Positions 8,789 through 18,007 of a stretch of DNA of 64,000 nucleotides are shown one piece after another. The notes beneath the pieces are model-generated. The model made no database searches, had not been told where the DNA came from, and saw only the letters and a list, made by a program, of their open reading frames with translations. Position numbers and translations under genes: made by a program. Each line of letters opens with the position of its first letter. Position 1 is the stretch's first letter. The DNA is taken from NCBI GenBank assembly GCA_016124845.1, contig WGMW01000010.1, forward strand, positions 1 through 64,000. Direction: 5' to 3'. The DNA comes from Flavobacteriales bacterium (GTDB lineage: Bacteria; Bacteroidota; Bacteroidia; UBA10329).

Positions 8789-10273
8789 ATGCTGCGTTAT
8801 AAAATCACAAAAGTGGAAATGATGAGGCGCGCGGGATTATCGGTTCTTTTGGTGTTGGCAACGGCTTTCAGTTCGTTTGCTGGCGGTTCGGATACATCAA
8901 AGGTCGAGCTACCGAAAGACGACCCGATCCTGGCCGCGTTAGACAGCATGGCCACGGCCCGATTCTTCTTGGCGAGTGAGTTTACTACGGACACGGTTCT
9001 GCTGAATAAGCGCAAATGGAAAAAGGATGAAATTCCTGTGTTTGATGACGCGCATTACAGGGAAGCCTTCAAAAAAATGGACCGTGAAAGTCCGTTCAAC
9101 TTGGTTTACAACGCACCTGTAAAAGCCTACATCGATGCGTATCTGGGCAAGAATCGCGACAAGGTCGGACGCCTTTTAGGATTGGCAGAACTGTACTTTC
9201 CGATGTTCGAAGAAACGCTGGACCGTTACGACCTTCCGCTCGAACTGAAATACTTGGCCATTGTAGAATCTGCGCTGAATCCGGATGCACGTTCGCGCTC
9301 AGGTGCCATGGGACTTTGGCAGTTCATGTACCGCACAGGTAAAATCTATAACCTGAACTCCACTTCGTATGTGGACGAGCGCAGAGACCCGTACAAATCA
9401 ACACAGGCAGCATGCGAGTATTTCCGCTTTCTGTATGATATGTTCGGAGATTGGCAGTTGGTTTTGGCGGCTTACAATGGTGGTCCAGGAAACTTGCTCA
9501 AGGCCATCAGACGTTCTGGTGGAAAACGCGATTACTGGGAACTCCGTCCGTTCCTGCGTCAGGAAACGCAAGGTTACGTTCCTGCCTTCATGGCGGTGAA
9601 CTACGTGATGCAGTATGCGGCCGAGAATAACGTTTATCCCGTCCAGCCCAAGTTCTTCAGCTATGAGTTGGACACGGTTGTGGTGCATAAGCACACCGAT
9701 CTGGTAACGCTTTCGGCTGTCTTACAGATCCCGTATGCCGAGGTAGCTTTTTTGAATCCGATGTACCGCCACAATATTGTTCCAGAGACGGACGAGGGAA
9801 TGTCGTTGATTCTTCCGAAGGATAAGATCGGAGTGTTTCTCACAAATCAGGCTGATATCTACCAGCTTGGAAAAGAACCGCTGAACATGGCCTTTGCCAA
9901 CCAGGGCGAGATCATGAAGGAGACCCGAAAGACCCATAAAGTGAAGTATGGCGAAACGCTTGGCGGCATTGCAGCTCGTTATCGCGTCAGCGTTTCGGAT
10001 CTCCGCGATTGGAATGGCATCCGCGGTAACCTCATTCGTGAAGGACAGACATTGGTGCTTTATACCCAAACGGCAAGCCCATCGCAATCGAGTTCTACCG
10101 CAACGGTTTCAGAATCTTCGGACAAAGGTGGCCGCTACCACGTGGTGCAGGCGGGTGACACACTCTGGGGAATTGCCAAGAACAATGGCATTTCAGTGGA
10201 GAAACTCCGAGAACTGAACAACATTTCCAATCATTATCAGTTGAAGATCGGTACAAAACTGAAGATCGGCTGA
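8789..10273 (+). CDS. MltD-like lytic transglycosylase with two LysM domains
   Basis: A periplasmic or outer-membrane enzyme expected to cleave peptidoglycan glycan strands. The open frame starts at 8789, but ATG at 8819 is the better start because it begins directly at a signal peptide (MMRRAGLSVLLVLATAFSSF). The SLT domain spans about residues 110-260. It carries the catalytic Glu in VESALNPDARSRSGAMGLWQ and the family motif AAYNGGPG. Two LysM repeats follow near the C-terminus (KVKYGETLGGIAARY and HVVQAGDTLWGIAKNNG), which bind the glycan. It is followed after one base by the DUF4837 gene. Confidence 0.92.
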   Translation: MLRYKITKVEMMRRAGLSVLLVLATAFSSFAGGSDTSKVELPKDDPILAALDSMATARFFLASEFTTDTVLLNKRKWKKDEIPVFDDAHYREAFKKMDRESPFNLVYNAPVKAYIDAYLGKNRDKVGRLLGLAELYFPMFEETLDRYDLPLELKYLAIVESALNPDARSRSGAMGLWQFMYRTGKIYNLNSTSYVDERRDPYKSTQAACEYFRFLYDMFGDWQLVLAAYNGGPGNLLKAIRRSGGKRDYWELRPFLRQETQGYVPAFMAVNYVMQYAAENNVYPVQPKFFSYELDTVVVHKHTDLVTLSAVLQIPYAEVAFLNPMYRHNIVPETDEGMSLILPKDKIGVFLTNQADIYQLGKEPLNMAFANQGEIMKETRKTHKVKYGETLGGIAARYRVSVSDLRDWNGIRGNLIREGQTLVLYTQTASPSQSSSTATVSESSDKGGRYHVVQAGDTLWGIAKNNGISVEKLRELNNISNHYQLKIGTKLKIG

Positions 10274-10274
10274 T

Positions 10275-11279
10275 ATGGGAATCTTTCAACGCAGAGAAAT
10301 TGAAAAACTAAGAAATAGGGTCTTCCTGTTTCTGCTTCCATTGTTGCTTTTTGCCTGCAACCCTCCTGAAATGCCTCTTCCGGGCATTACCGGGAAAGCC
10401 GGTGAATTGGTGGTTGTGATGGACGAGAAGGAATGGAAAGGTCTACCTGGCGATACGGTTTTCAACACACTTTCGCAGCACGTTTACGGACTGCCTCAAC
10501 CAGAACCGATGTTCAATGTGGTGCACATCAAATCGGATGCCTTTACCAAGATATTCCAAACACATCGGAATCTGCTGATAACCAGCATCGGGCCTGAATA
10601 CAAGAAGCGCATTGAACTGAAAACGGACGTTTGGTCCACACCTCAGGTGGTCATTGAAATTGCCGCACCCACAGAAGAGGAGTTCATTGAGCTTTTTTCG
10701 GCCAACGCCTCACGCATTATTGGTCACGTGCTGAAAAAAGAAGAAGCGCGCGTCATCAAAAGCTACGCTTCGCAACTGAACAAAGAAGCTGCTGGGAAGA
10801 TCAAATCCAAGTTCGGTGTCTCACTCAGCCTCCCGTATGGCTACAATATTGCAACCGATGAAGACGATTTCATTTGGGCGCGCTATGAGGACAAGGATAT
10901 CACGCAAAGCGTTCTTATTTATTCAGAACCTTACGAAAAGGAGAATACGTTCACCAAGGAAGGAATGGTCGAGGCGATGGACCGCTTCTCCAAGAACTAT
11001 GTTCCCGGGCCTGAAAATGGAACGTTCATGAGCGTTTACACGGATTATCCACCATTGTTTGAGGAAACCTCCATCGGTGGCCGATATGCCTCCAAACTGA
11101 CGGGAATGTGGACGGTGGAAGGTGCTTTGATGGGCGGTCCGTTCGTCAGTTACGCCACCCTTAACCCCACAGAAACCCGCGTAATCTATCTGCATGGCTT
11201 TGTTTATGCCCCAGGCAAGAACAAACGCAACTACATGCGGCAGGTGGATGCCATTCTGAACAGCGCATCGCTGAACTGA
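10275..11279 (+). CDS. DUF4837 family lipoprotein
   Basis: A 334-residue predicted lipoprotein: a basic n-region, the hydrophobic stretch VFLFLLPLLLFAC, and a lipobox cysteine followed by NPP. The mature sequence fits DUF4837, a Bacteroidota family of unknown function. A conserved-looking early block reads GKAGELVVVMDEKEW. It is placed one base after the MltD-like gene and probably shares its mRNA, which suggests an envelope function, but no activity can be assigned. It ends the co-directional block that began at dut. Confidence 0.8.
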   Translation: MGIFQRREIEKLRNRVFLFLLPLLLFACNPPEMPLPGITGKAGELVVVMDEKEWKGLPGDTVFNTLSQHVYGLPQPEPMFNVVHIKSDAFTKIFQTHRNLLITSIGPEYKKRIELKTDVWSTPQVVIEIAAPTEEEFIELFSANASRIIGHVLKKEEARVIKSYASQLNKEAAGKIKSKFGVSLSLPYGYNIATDEDDFIWARYEDKDITQSVLIYSEPYEKENTFTKEGMVEAMDRFSKNYVPGPENGTFMSVYTDYPPLFEETSIGGRYASKLTGMWTVEGALMGGPFVSYATLNPTETRVIYLHGFVYAPGKNKRNYMRQVDAILNSASLN

Positions 11280-11301
11280 GGATTTGTCGTGTAAAGGTTA
11301 G

Positions 11302-11330
11302 TTGAGACCCAGATGAAGAATTTACCTTTA
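11302..11330 (+). promoter_or_regulatory. Probable promoter of the 11359 secreted-protein gene
   Basis: TTG at 11302-11304 and TACCTTTA at 11323-11330 are separated by 18 bases. This is close to the Bacteroidota TTTG-N19-TAnnTTTG arrangement, with one mismatch at the last base of the -7 box. It lies 28 bases before the ATG. Confidence 0.4.
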
Positions 11331-11358
11331 TCTGACTAACCAAACGACACATACGATC

Positions 11359-12450
11359 ATGAAACACATTTTACTTTTTGCTGCCGTACTGTTCTCTTTC
11401 GGCAGTTTCGCCCAAACATGTACACCAGATGCCAATTATTCGGGTGCACCTGCTGGCCTGTATCCGAGCGGCCCCTTGGGCCCAACATGCGAGCTGATCG
11501 CCCCAAAGACCATTGTGAGCCTTACCGACACCACGATGTACAACGCTACAATTTCGCAGAATGTAACGCTCTACATCACGCGGATGCGCATCAATTCGGT
11601 GTCCGGTCTCCCAAGCGGACTCGCGTTAAGTACGGATGTGATGGCCTCGGCCGATGCCAACGGGCCTTGGGGTTATTGGGACAACACCGGTTCGGTGCCC
11701 AACCAGACCGCAGCTTTCGGATGCGCATACGTTTATGGAACAGGTGGAGATTGGGATGCCGCCATCGGTGGCGGACCGAACAACGATGGTGCTTATCCAT
11801 TGGTCTTTGAAGTGGATGCTTACATTCAATCCACCAATCCGGCTGGCATTGCAGCATTCATCGGTGCTCCTACCTGGGTAAGTGCGGTGTCTCCAAGTTT
11901 AGGAGGCGGAGCGTTTTTCATCTACGATACGCTGGTCGTAGCTTCCGATTATGCCAACATCAGCACCACCATTTCTGGAAGTACGAATGTTGACCCGGTA
12001 ACCCAATACATGTATTCTGTTCCGCAGGACCCGAATGTGACCTATGCTTGGACAGCAACCAACGGAACGATTGTTTCCGGACAGGGAACAAACCAAGTAA
12101 CGGTTGAATGGAACGGTAGCGGAAACATTCAGGTTGACCTGACAGATGGCGGCTGCCAAGGAACAGACAACATGGATGTAACGGCCAACCCAACAGGTTT
12201 GGATGAGGTTGCAGGCATAAGCGCAAGCATTTACCCAAATCCGAACAACGGTGTTTTCACGCTACGCATAGGAGCTACGGATGCTATTTCTGTACGCGTA
12301 ATGGATGTTTCTGGTAAGATCATCAGCTCCAAACAGTTCAACGGCAGTGCGCTTTACAGTTTCGACCTGCAGGATGCTCCGGCAGGGGTTTACCTGATGG
12401 AGATCGAAACGGAGCAGGGAAGAACCTTCAAACGATTGGTGAAGAACTGA
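11359..12450 (+). CDS. T9SS-secreted protein with PKD-like domain (paralogue 1)
   Basis: A 363-residue exported protein of unknown function. The signal peptide is MKHILLFAAVLFSFGSFAQ. A Cys-rich N-terminal region follows (QTCTPDANYSGAPAGLYPSG), shared in layout with the products at 12595, 14137 and 23905. A PKD-like segment comes next (YAWTATNGTIVSGQGTNQVT), then a type A T9SS sorting domain with IYPNPNNGVFTLRI and ending GRTFKRLVKN. The T9SS exports such proteins across the outer membrane and removes the C-terminal domain. Its last 100 or so bases and its terminator are nearly identical to those of the gene at 14137. Confidence 0.88.
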   Translation: MKHILLFAAVLFSFGSFAQTCTPDANYSGAPAGLYPSGPLGPTCELIAPKTIVSLTDTTMYNATISQNVTLYITRMRINSVSGLPSGLALSTDVMASADANGPWGYWDNTGSVPNQTAAFGCAYVYGTGGDWDAAIGGGPNNDGAYPLVFEVDAYIQSTNPAGIAAFIGAPTWVSAVSPSLGGGAFFIYDTLVVASDYANISTTISGSTNVDPVTQYMYSVPQDPNVTYAWTATNGTIVSGQGTNQVTVEWNGSGNIQVDLTDGGCQGTDNMDVTANPTGLDEVAGISASIYPNPNNGVFTLRIGATDAISVRVMDVSGKIISSKQFNGSALYSFDLQDAPAGVYLMEIETEQGRTFKRLVKN

Positions 12451-12476
12451 TTCATTCCGCTTCTTGAAATTGGAAA

Positions 12477-12506
12477 GGCGCTCTGAAAATTCAGAGTGCC
12501 TTTTTT
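12477..12506 (+). terminator. Rho-independent terminator after paralogue 1
   Basis: The inverted arms GGCGCTCTGAA and TTCAGAGTGCC are separated by AA and followed by six T. The same hairpin with the same left flank recurs at 15566. Confidence 0.85.
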
Positions 12507-12594
12507 GTCTTAACGGTGTTGGAAGTGTAATTTATCACAAAAAATTGTTTAGTCATTTGGAATATTGATTATACCTTGTGTCATACTTAACTAA

Positions 12595-14025
12595 ATGACC
12601 ATGAAAAACAAGACTTTACTCCTACTATTTTCCATGTTGACCATACTTGGTACGGTCCGTTCCAAGGCACAAGGATGTTTTCCCGACCCTAATTTTGCAA
12701 GTGAAGGGTATGGCGCATATCCTGCCGGCCCTATGCTAACCGACTGTAGCGGGTCGAATTCTTATAAGACCATTATTTCTGTGACAGATACGGTAATGCC
12801 CAACCCTATAAATCCATCTCAACCCATTTCCACTTACATAGATGCCATGCGCATCGTTGGTGATACGGGGCTTCCTGCCGGCCTGATCATCGAAACGGAT
12901 GTATTGAGCAGCGCAACGGCCCAATCTCCATACGGCACATGGGTCAATGGCGGTTCTGTTGGGCAGGGATTGATCGCTGCTATCGGATGTCTCAATATTA
13001 CCGGAGATCCCACTGATTGGGCAGCTGCCTCATCAGGAGGCCCCAACAATGATGGGGTTTATCCGGTCACACTATCGATTGATTTGAGAATTGCTGGAAC
13101 CGTGCCTGATATTTCGTTCCTGATTGCCAATGGCAGTTGGGCTTCTGAAACAGGTGGGCTGGTGGGACCAATCACTTTGGAGCTTGAACTACATGTGAAC
13201 GACACCGACTGCAACGGAACCCTGTTTGCCTTTCCCGAAGTTGTGGCGGACAATGACACGACCCAAAACTGCGATGGAGAAGTCAACGTGGAGGTGTACA
13301 ACGGGGTTCCGCCTTACTCATTCACTTTCTCAACAGGTGCAACCGGAAGCTCTTCGCTGACGGGACTCTGCCCGGGACTCTATTCCGTGTCCATAACTGA
13401 TGCAAACGGAGCTTCTGCGATAACGGATTTTGTGATCGGTTCATCACAGAATGTCTATTCAAACGTTGGTAGTGGCGGTGTTTGGCCTCCTGCTGGTGCT
13501 GACACACTTTTCAGTTCTTACGCTACATGTGATATTGATTACAACCTGCCGCTCGATTCATTTGAAATTGTGAGTGCCGTAACCTCTGGACCTGATACAT
13601 GCTTGGTCACCTGGGTCGTTTGGCAGCAGGGTGCTCCTTATACAGTTACGTCCATCTATCCATTCTTAGGGTCGAACCCAACGGTTTTTTCGTTGATGCT
13701 TTGGTGCGAAAACGGTCGCTCCACATTGGGTGAGTTTGAGATCTATGAATTCATGGATCTCTCGGTAGGAATTCAGGAACATGCATCCTCCATCAACGCT
13801 GAGGTCTTCCCAAATCCAAGCTCAGGACTTTTCAATTTGAGATTGGAAACGACAAAATGGGCAGCCGTTCGGATATCTGACCTGTCCGGAAGATTGATCG
13901 CAAACCGACAGTTCAACGGCAGCACGCTTTACAGTTTCGACCTGCAGGGTGCTCCGGCAGGGGTTTACTTGATGGAGATCGAAACGGAGCAGGGAAGAAC
14001 CTTCAAACGATTGGTGAAGAACTGA
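12595..14025 (+). CDS. T9SS-secreted SprB-repeat protein (paralogue 2)
   Basis: A 476-residue exported protein. Two ATGs (12595 and 12601) both lead into the signal peptide KTLLLLFSMLTILGTVRSKA. The N-terminal Cys-rich domain is shared with its three paralogues in this window. Residues about 220-285 form an SprB-type repeat (PPYSFTFSTGATGSSSLTGL, then DANGASAITDF), as in gliding adhesins. A T9SS type A sorting domain closes the protein (VFPNPSSGLFNLRL ... GRTFKRLVKN). The final about 225 bases nearly match those of the 14137 gene, far closer than the rest of the two genes. No terminator hairpin like that of its neighbours follows it. Confidence 0.88.
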   Translation: MTMKNKTLLLLFSMLTILGTVRSKAQGCFPDPNFASEGYGAYPAGPMLTDCSGSNSYKTIISVTDTVMPNPINPSQPISTYIDAMRIVGDTGLPAGLIIETDVLSSATAQSPYGTWVNGGSVGQGLIAAIGCLNITGDPTDWAAASSGGPNNDGVYPVTLSIDLRIAGTVPDISFLIANGSWASETGGLVGPITLELELHVNDTDCNGTLFAFPEVVADNDTTQNCDGEVNVEVYNGVPPYSFTFSTGATGSSSLTGLCPGLYSVSITDANGASAITDFVIGSSQNVYSNVGSGGVWPPAGADTLFSSYATCDIDYNLPLDSFEIVSAVTSGPDTCLVTWVVWQQGAPYTVTSIYPFLGSNPTVFSLMLWCENGRSTLGEFEIYEFMDLSVGIQEHASSINAEVFPNPSSGLFNLRLETTKWAAVRISDLSGRLIANRQFNGSTLYSFDLQGAPAGVYLMEIETEQGRTFKRLVKN

Positions 14026-14136
14026 TCTTACAAGGTAAGGGCTTCATTGACATGGTTATAGCGATAAATATCCTGAACCTGCTGTTTCCGTGAAATCATT
14101 GTTAATTTAGTCCTTCATTTATCGTGATCCAAGGCC

Positions 14137-15540
14137 ATGAAACAAGTAGTTCTTTTAGTGTTCTCTATAATCCTGTACTGTAAAGGATACGGTCAAACAT
14201 GTGCTGATTCATTGTATGCGCCTAATGGTTTCGGTTTGTACCCAGGCGGATACTTCATGCGCGCATGTAACGAACTGTCAGATGACAAAACCTTCATTGG
14301 AAAGGTTCGGCACCTTGCATTATCCCCTTCTTTAGACTCCCAGATAGTTTACTTTGACGCGGTTAAAATCGATACGGTTTATTATTTACCTCCTGGCTTT
14401 GAACTCACCACAGATGTTATGTCTTCCGCAACACCGGATGCCCCATACGGAATATGGGAAAGTCCAGACCCAATGAATAATGTTCCTTCCATTGGGTGTA
14501 TTTCCATCTCCGCGTCCCAATCAGCATGGGATAGTGCCTCAACTTACAGTGGGATATGGAGTTTAACTCCGGGAATAAACACCTTTGCGTTAAGACTGGG
14601 TTATAGGGTTTTATCCACCGACCCTGATATTTCCTTTCTTTATCCTCCGGGCGTATGGACCTCTGAATCAGACCCTTTTCTTCTATCAAATGGTATTGAT
14701 CGACTTGATACGGCAATCAATGCAACAATCTGCGGAGATATTTGGGCTTACCCTGAAGTCACTCCTGACAACTTTTTCTCATCTGCATGTGAAGGCACGG
14801 TTGATGTTACAGGGCTGAATGGAACTCCTCCATATTCTTATCAGTTTTCCAATGGCATTACGAACAGTACAGGACAACTTGATTCTCTATGTGTTGGGGT
14901 CTATACTGTAGAGGTGACAGATGCCAACGGCTATACAGCGACAGCCACTTTTGCAATCCCTGCCGACTCCAGTATCTACTCCAATATTGCTGCTTCTCAG
15001 ATATGGATTCCATCGGACACATCCTACGCATATGCTCAGACGTGCGATCTTGACTACACTCTTCCTGTTGATTCTTTTCTATTGGTTGATTCTGTTCAGA
15101 TAACTGCGGATACTATGATTGCGACTTGGATTGTTTACCAGTTAGGCGATACATTTACTATAACTGGTTTCTACCCATTTCAAGGCTATGGTCCTTCTAC
15201 CTTGGCATTAGTGGTCTTTTGTATGAATGGCCGATCTCAGCCTGGCGTATTTGCGTTTTTCGATTTCGTAAACATTGGAACAGGTATTTTACCGGAAGAG
15301 CCCAGAATTGTTTCTCAGGTCTTCCCAAATCCAAGCTCAGGACTTTTCAATTTGAGATTGGAAACGACAAAATGGGCAGCCGTTCGGATATCTGACCTGT
15401 CCGGAAGATTGATCGCAAACCGACAGTTCAACGGCAGCACACTTTACAGTTTCGACCTGCAGGATGCTCCGGCAGGGGTTTACCTGATGGAGATCGAAAC
15501 GGAGCAGGGAAGAACCTTCAAACGATTGGTGAGGAACTGA
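14137..15540 (+). CDS. T9SS-secreted SprB-repeat protein (paralogue 3)
   Basis: A 467-residue exported protein with the same plan as the upstream neighbour. It has a signal peptide (MKQVVLLVFSIILYCKGYGQ), the Cys-containing N-terminal domain, one SprB-type repeat (PPYSYQFSNGITNSTGQLDS) and a T9SS type A sorting domain ending GRTFKRLVRN. Function unknown; surface attachment or adhesion is plausible from the SprB repeat. The base composition of the first two thirds is more AT-rich than that of its neighbours, while the sorting domain is almost a copy of paralogue 2. It ends at a terminator that is a copy of that of paralogue 1. Confidence 0.87.
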   Translation: MKQVVLLVFSIILYCKGYGQTCADSLYAPNGFGLYPGGYFMRACNELSDDKTFIGKVRHLALSPSLDSQIVYFDAVKIDTVYYLPPGFELTTDVMSSATPDAPYGIWESPDPMNNVPSIGCISISASQSAWDSASTYSGIWSLTPGINTFALRLGYRVLSTDPDISFLYPPGVWTSESDPFLLSNGIDRLDTAINATICGDIWAYPEVTPDNFFSSACEGTVDVTGLNGTPPYSYQFSNGITNSTGQLDSLCVGVYTVEVTDANGYTATATFAIPADSSIYSNIAASQIWIPSDTSYAYAQTCDLDYTLPVDSFLLVDSVQITADTMIATWIVYQLGDTFTITGFYPFQGYGPSTLALVVFCMNGRSQPGVFAFFDFVNIGTGILPEEPRIVSQVFPNPSSGLFNLRLETTKWAAVRISDLSGRLIANRQFNGSTLYSFDLQDAPAGVYLMEIETEQGRTFKRLVRN

Positions 15541-15565
15541 TCTTTCCGCTTCTTGAAATTGGAAA

Positions 15566-15594
15566 GGCGCTCTGAAAATTCAGAGTGCCTTTTT
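15566..15594. terminator. Terminator between convergent genes, copy of the one at 12477
   Basis: The arms GGCGCTCTGAA/TTCAGAGTGCC are followed by five T; the last base touches the stop of the convergent DUF58 gene. About 50 bases from TTCCGCTTCTTGAAATTGG to the T-run are shared with the region after 12450. Confidence 0.8.
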
Positions 15595-16925
15595 CATATC
15601 AATCCTCTCGATTTGAGTTCCAAGTACTTATTGACCGTGTTGGTGGTCAGGTCTTCCGGTCGGGTCTTAATGGCCTGAATTCCCGCAGTTCGCAATTCAT
15701 AGACGATCTGCGTAAGCTCCTCACTCAACTTATCGGCCATGACCTTCGATGCCATATCAAGGGTTGTTTGTATCGGCTCTTGCCGGAATGTCTCAAGCTC
15801 CGTGTTCTCAAAGAATGTGACCACCAACAGATGGTCGCGATTCAACCGTTTCAATTGCGGCAACACCCTTTTCAGCGCATTCAAACTCTGAAAATTGGTG
15901 AACAGAAACAGCAGCGAACGGTTGCGGATGCGGGTTTTAATGGACGTGAAAAGCTCTGCGTAATTGGCTTCGTTTGTGCTGCTTTCCTGATTGTAAAGCG
16001 CATCCATAATACGGCTCAGTTGGTTGTTCTTTCGCTGCGCGGGAACATAAACACCGAGAGTCTTTGAGAATGACATGAGCCCAGAATGGTCCTGGTTCTT
16101 CAACGCAATATTGAGAATGGCCAAGCTGGTATTGATGGCGTAATCCATCAGGCTCATTCCATTGAACGGCATGCGCATGGTGCGGCTCTGGTCGATGATC
16201 GCATACACTTTCTGCGAGCGCTCATCTTCATAGTTGTTCACCATCAGTTCGCCCATACGACTGCTTGCCTTCCAGTTCACGCTTCGCGGATCGTCCCCGA
16301 TAACGTAATGACGGATGTCGCTGAACTCATATCCGTGTCCGATCCTTCGAAGCCTTCTGATTCCTTCATCCTGCCGCACAGAGTTGAAAGCCATCATCTC
16401 GAACTTCTGCATCTGTTCAAACGAAGGGTACACTTTCACCCGCTGCTGCTGCTCAATGGTCTTCCGGTATTCCACCAATCCCAATGGTGCTTCAAACAGG
16501 ATATTGATGGAATTGAAGATGAACTCGCCCCGCTTTGCAGGAGTTAGTTGGTATTGAATGCTTCGTTCGTCATTGGCAGGCAGCTCTTCTCTCAACAGAA
16601 AATCCCGAACCTGAAACTGAACCGGAATCTCATCAATGATCCGCACCTGTATTGGCCGACCATTCCCATTTTTCATATACAGCTTTACAGAATTGGAATC
16701 GCTCAGAGAAAAATGTGGAGCTACTTTTCGTTCTACTTCTATGTTCTGTGCCAGTTGTTGGGCTGAGCGAATATCGACCGCTACGGCAACCAAGATCATC
16801 GCCAAAAGCAGAAATCCCGCATAAACCAGCCCGCTGAACGAAAAGCCCAATGCGAACACCGTTATGCAGAATCCGAGCAGATAGAACACCCGGTTGGTAA
16901 GGAAGATCGGTCTGAGCAGCCTCAT
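15594..16925 (-). CDS. DUF58 domain protein (MoxR-associated)
   Basis: A 443-residue protein with two N-terminal membrane helices (VFYLLGFCITVFALGFSFSG and the one after it), followed by a DUF58 domain with the signature DPRSVNWKASSR. The C-terminal part has a von Willebrand A-like layout (YAIIDQSRTMRM). DUF58 proteins pair with MoxR ATPases, which act as chaperones for metal loading or complex assembly in the envelope; the client here is unknown. Its start overlaps the MoxR stop by four bases, so the two are translationally coupled. It is the last gene of a five-gene minus-strand operon. Confidence 0.9.
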   Translation of the reverse strand: MRLLRPIFLTNRVFYLLGFCITVFALGFSFSGLVYAGFLLLAMILVAVAVDIRSAQQLAQNIEVERKVAPHFSLSDSNSVKLYMKNGNGRPIQVRIIDEIPVQFQVRDFLLREELPANDERSIQYQLTPAKRGEFIFNSINILFEAPLGLVEYRKTIEQQQRVKVYPSFEQMQKFEMMAFNSVRQDEGIRRLRRIGHGYEFSDIRHYVIGDDPRSVNWKASSRMGELMVNNYEDERSQKVYAIIDQSRTMRMPFNGMSLMDYAINTSLAILNIALKNQDHSGLMSFSKTLGVYVPAQRKNNQLSRIMDALYNQESSTNEANYAELFTSIKTRIRNRSLLFLFTNFQSLNALKRVLPQLKRLNRDHLLVVTFFENTELETFRQEPIQTTLDMASKVMADKLSEELTQIVYELRTAGIQAIKTRPEDLTTNTVNKYLELKSRGLI

Positions 16926-18007
16926 CTCGGCACCTCGATCTCTTCTAAGATACCGTCCAGAATATCAACCGAAGTAAAGCCTTCCATCTCTGCCGTTGCA
17001 CTCGGAATAAGACGATGGTTCAATACCGGAACGCAAGCGCGCTGCACATCGTCCGGTTTCACGTAATTGCGCCCCGCCAATGCTGCAAATGCTTTGGCCG
17101 TGCGCATAATGGCCAAAGACGCCCGCGGGGAGGCTCCCAAATAGATGGAGGCGTGATTGCGCGTGGCATTCACCACCTGCGTGATGTAGCGCAGGATGAG
17201 AGGTTCGATATGTACGCTCTCGATGAACCGTTCGCATTCCTTCATTTTATCGGCATTCATTACCGCATTCACCGTTTGGGAGATCGTCTGGTCAAAATCG
17301 CTCTGGAAACGTTCCAAAATGGCCATTTCCTCTTCTTCCGAAGGATAAGGAACCTTGATCTTGAACACGAAACGATCCAGTTGTGCCTCTGGCAGTCGGT
17401 AGGTTCCTTCCTGATCGATCGGGTTTTGCGTTCCGATAACGAGAAATGGATACTGCAACGCGTGCGTTTCTCCTTCCATGGTCACCTGTCGCTCCTCCAT
17501 CACCTCAAAAAGCGCGGCCTGTGTTTTGGCCGGGGAACGGTTGATCTCGTCAATAAGCACGAAATTGGAGAAGATAGGCCCTTTGTGGAATGAGAAATTC
17601 CCTTTCTTCTGATCGAAAACCATGGTTCCCAACACATCCGAAGGCATGAGGTCCGGTGTAAACTGAATGCGTTTGAAATCCACGCTCAAGGTTCGGGCAA
17701 TGAGTTTCACCAGCAGGGTTTTGGCCACGCCTGGAAATCCTTCGAGCAACACGTGCCCGTTGGTGAAAAGTGCTGCCAGCGTTTCCTCAATGGCGCTGTC
17801 CATACCCACGATCACCTTTTGCACTTCCGTTCTTATCTGACCCAGACTTTCTGATACCGGGTTATAGATCTTGGCCTGTTGCGCCAGCGTTTCTTCTACC
17901 GCAGTTACCTGTGGTTGTTCCTTATCCGTAGCTGCTGCTTCTTGCGGAGTTGGCGCGTTTTCGGGCGTTTCCTGTCCGTCTGTTGCGGGCTTTTCTTCTT
18001 CTGTCAT
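16922..18007 (-). CDS. MoxR family AAA+ ATPase
   Basis: A 361-residue AAA+ ATPase. An acidic, low-complexity N-terminal tail of about 45 residues precedes the ATPase core with Walker A GFPGVAKT and Walker B VLIDEINR. The MoxR signature PFLVIGTQNPIDQEGTY and a C-terminal lid domain (YVKPDDVQRACVPVLNHRL) are also present. MoxR ATPases remodel or load partner proteins, often a vWA/DUF58 protein encoded next to them, as here. Four-base overlaps on both sides indicate coupled translation. Confidence 0.93.
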   Translation of the reverse strand: MTEEEKPATDGQETPENAPTPQEAAATDKEQPQVTAVEETLAQQAKIYNPVSESLGQIRTEVQKVIVGMDSAIEETLAALFTNGHVLLEGFPGVAKTLLVKLIARTLSVDFKRIQFTPDLMPSDVLGTMVFDQKKGNFSFHKGPIFSNFVLIDEINRSPAKTQAALFEVMEERQVTMEGETHALQYPFLVIGTQNPIDQEGTYRLPEAQLDRFVFKIKVPYPSEEEEMAILERFQSDFDQTISQTVNAVMNADKMKECERFIESVHIEPLILRYITQVVNATRNHASIYLGASPRASLAIMRTAKAFAALAGRNYVKPDDVQRACVPVLNHRLIPSATAEMEGFTSVDILDGILEEIEVPR

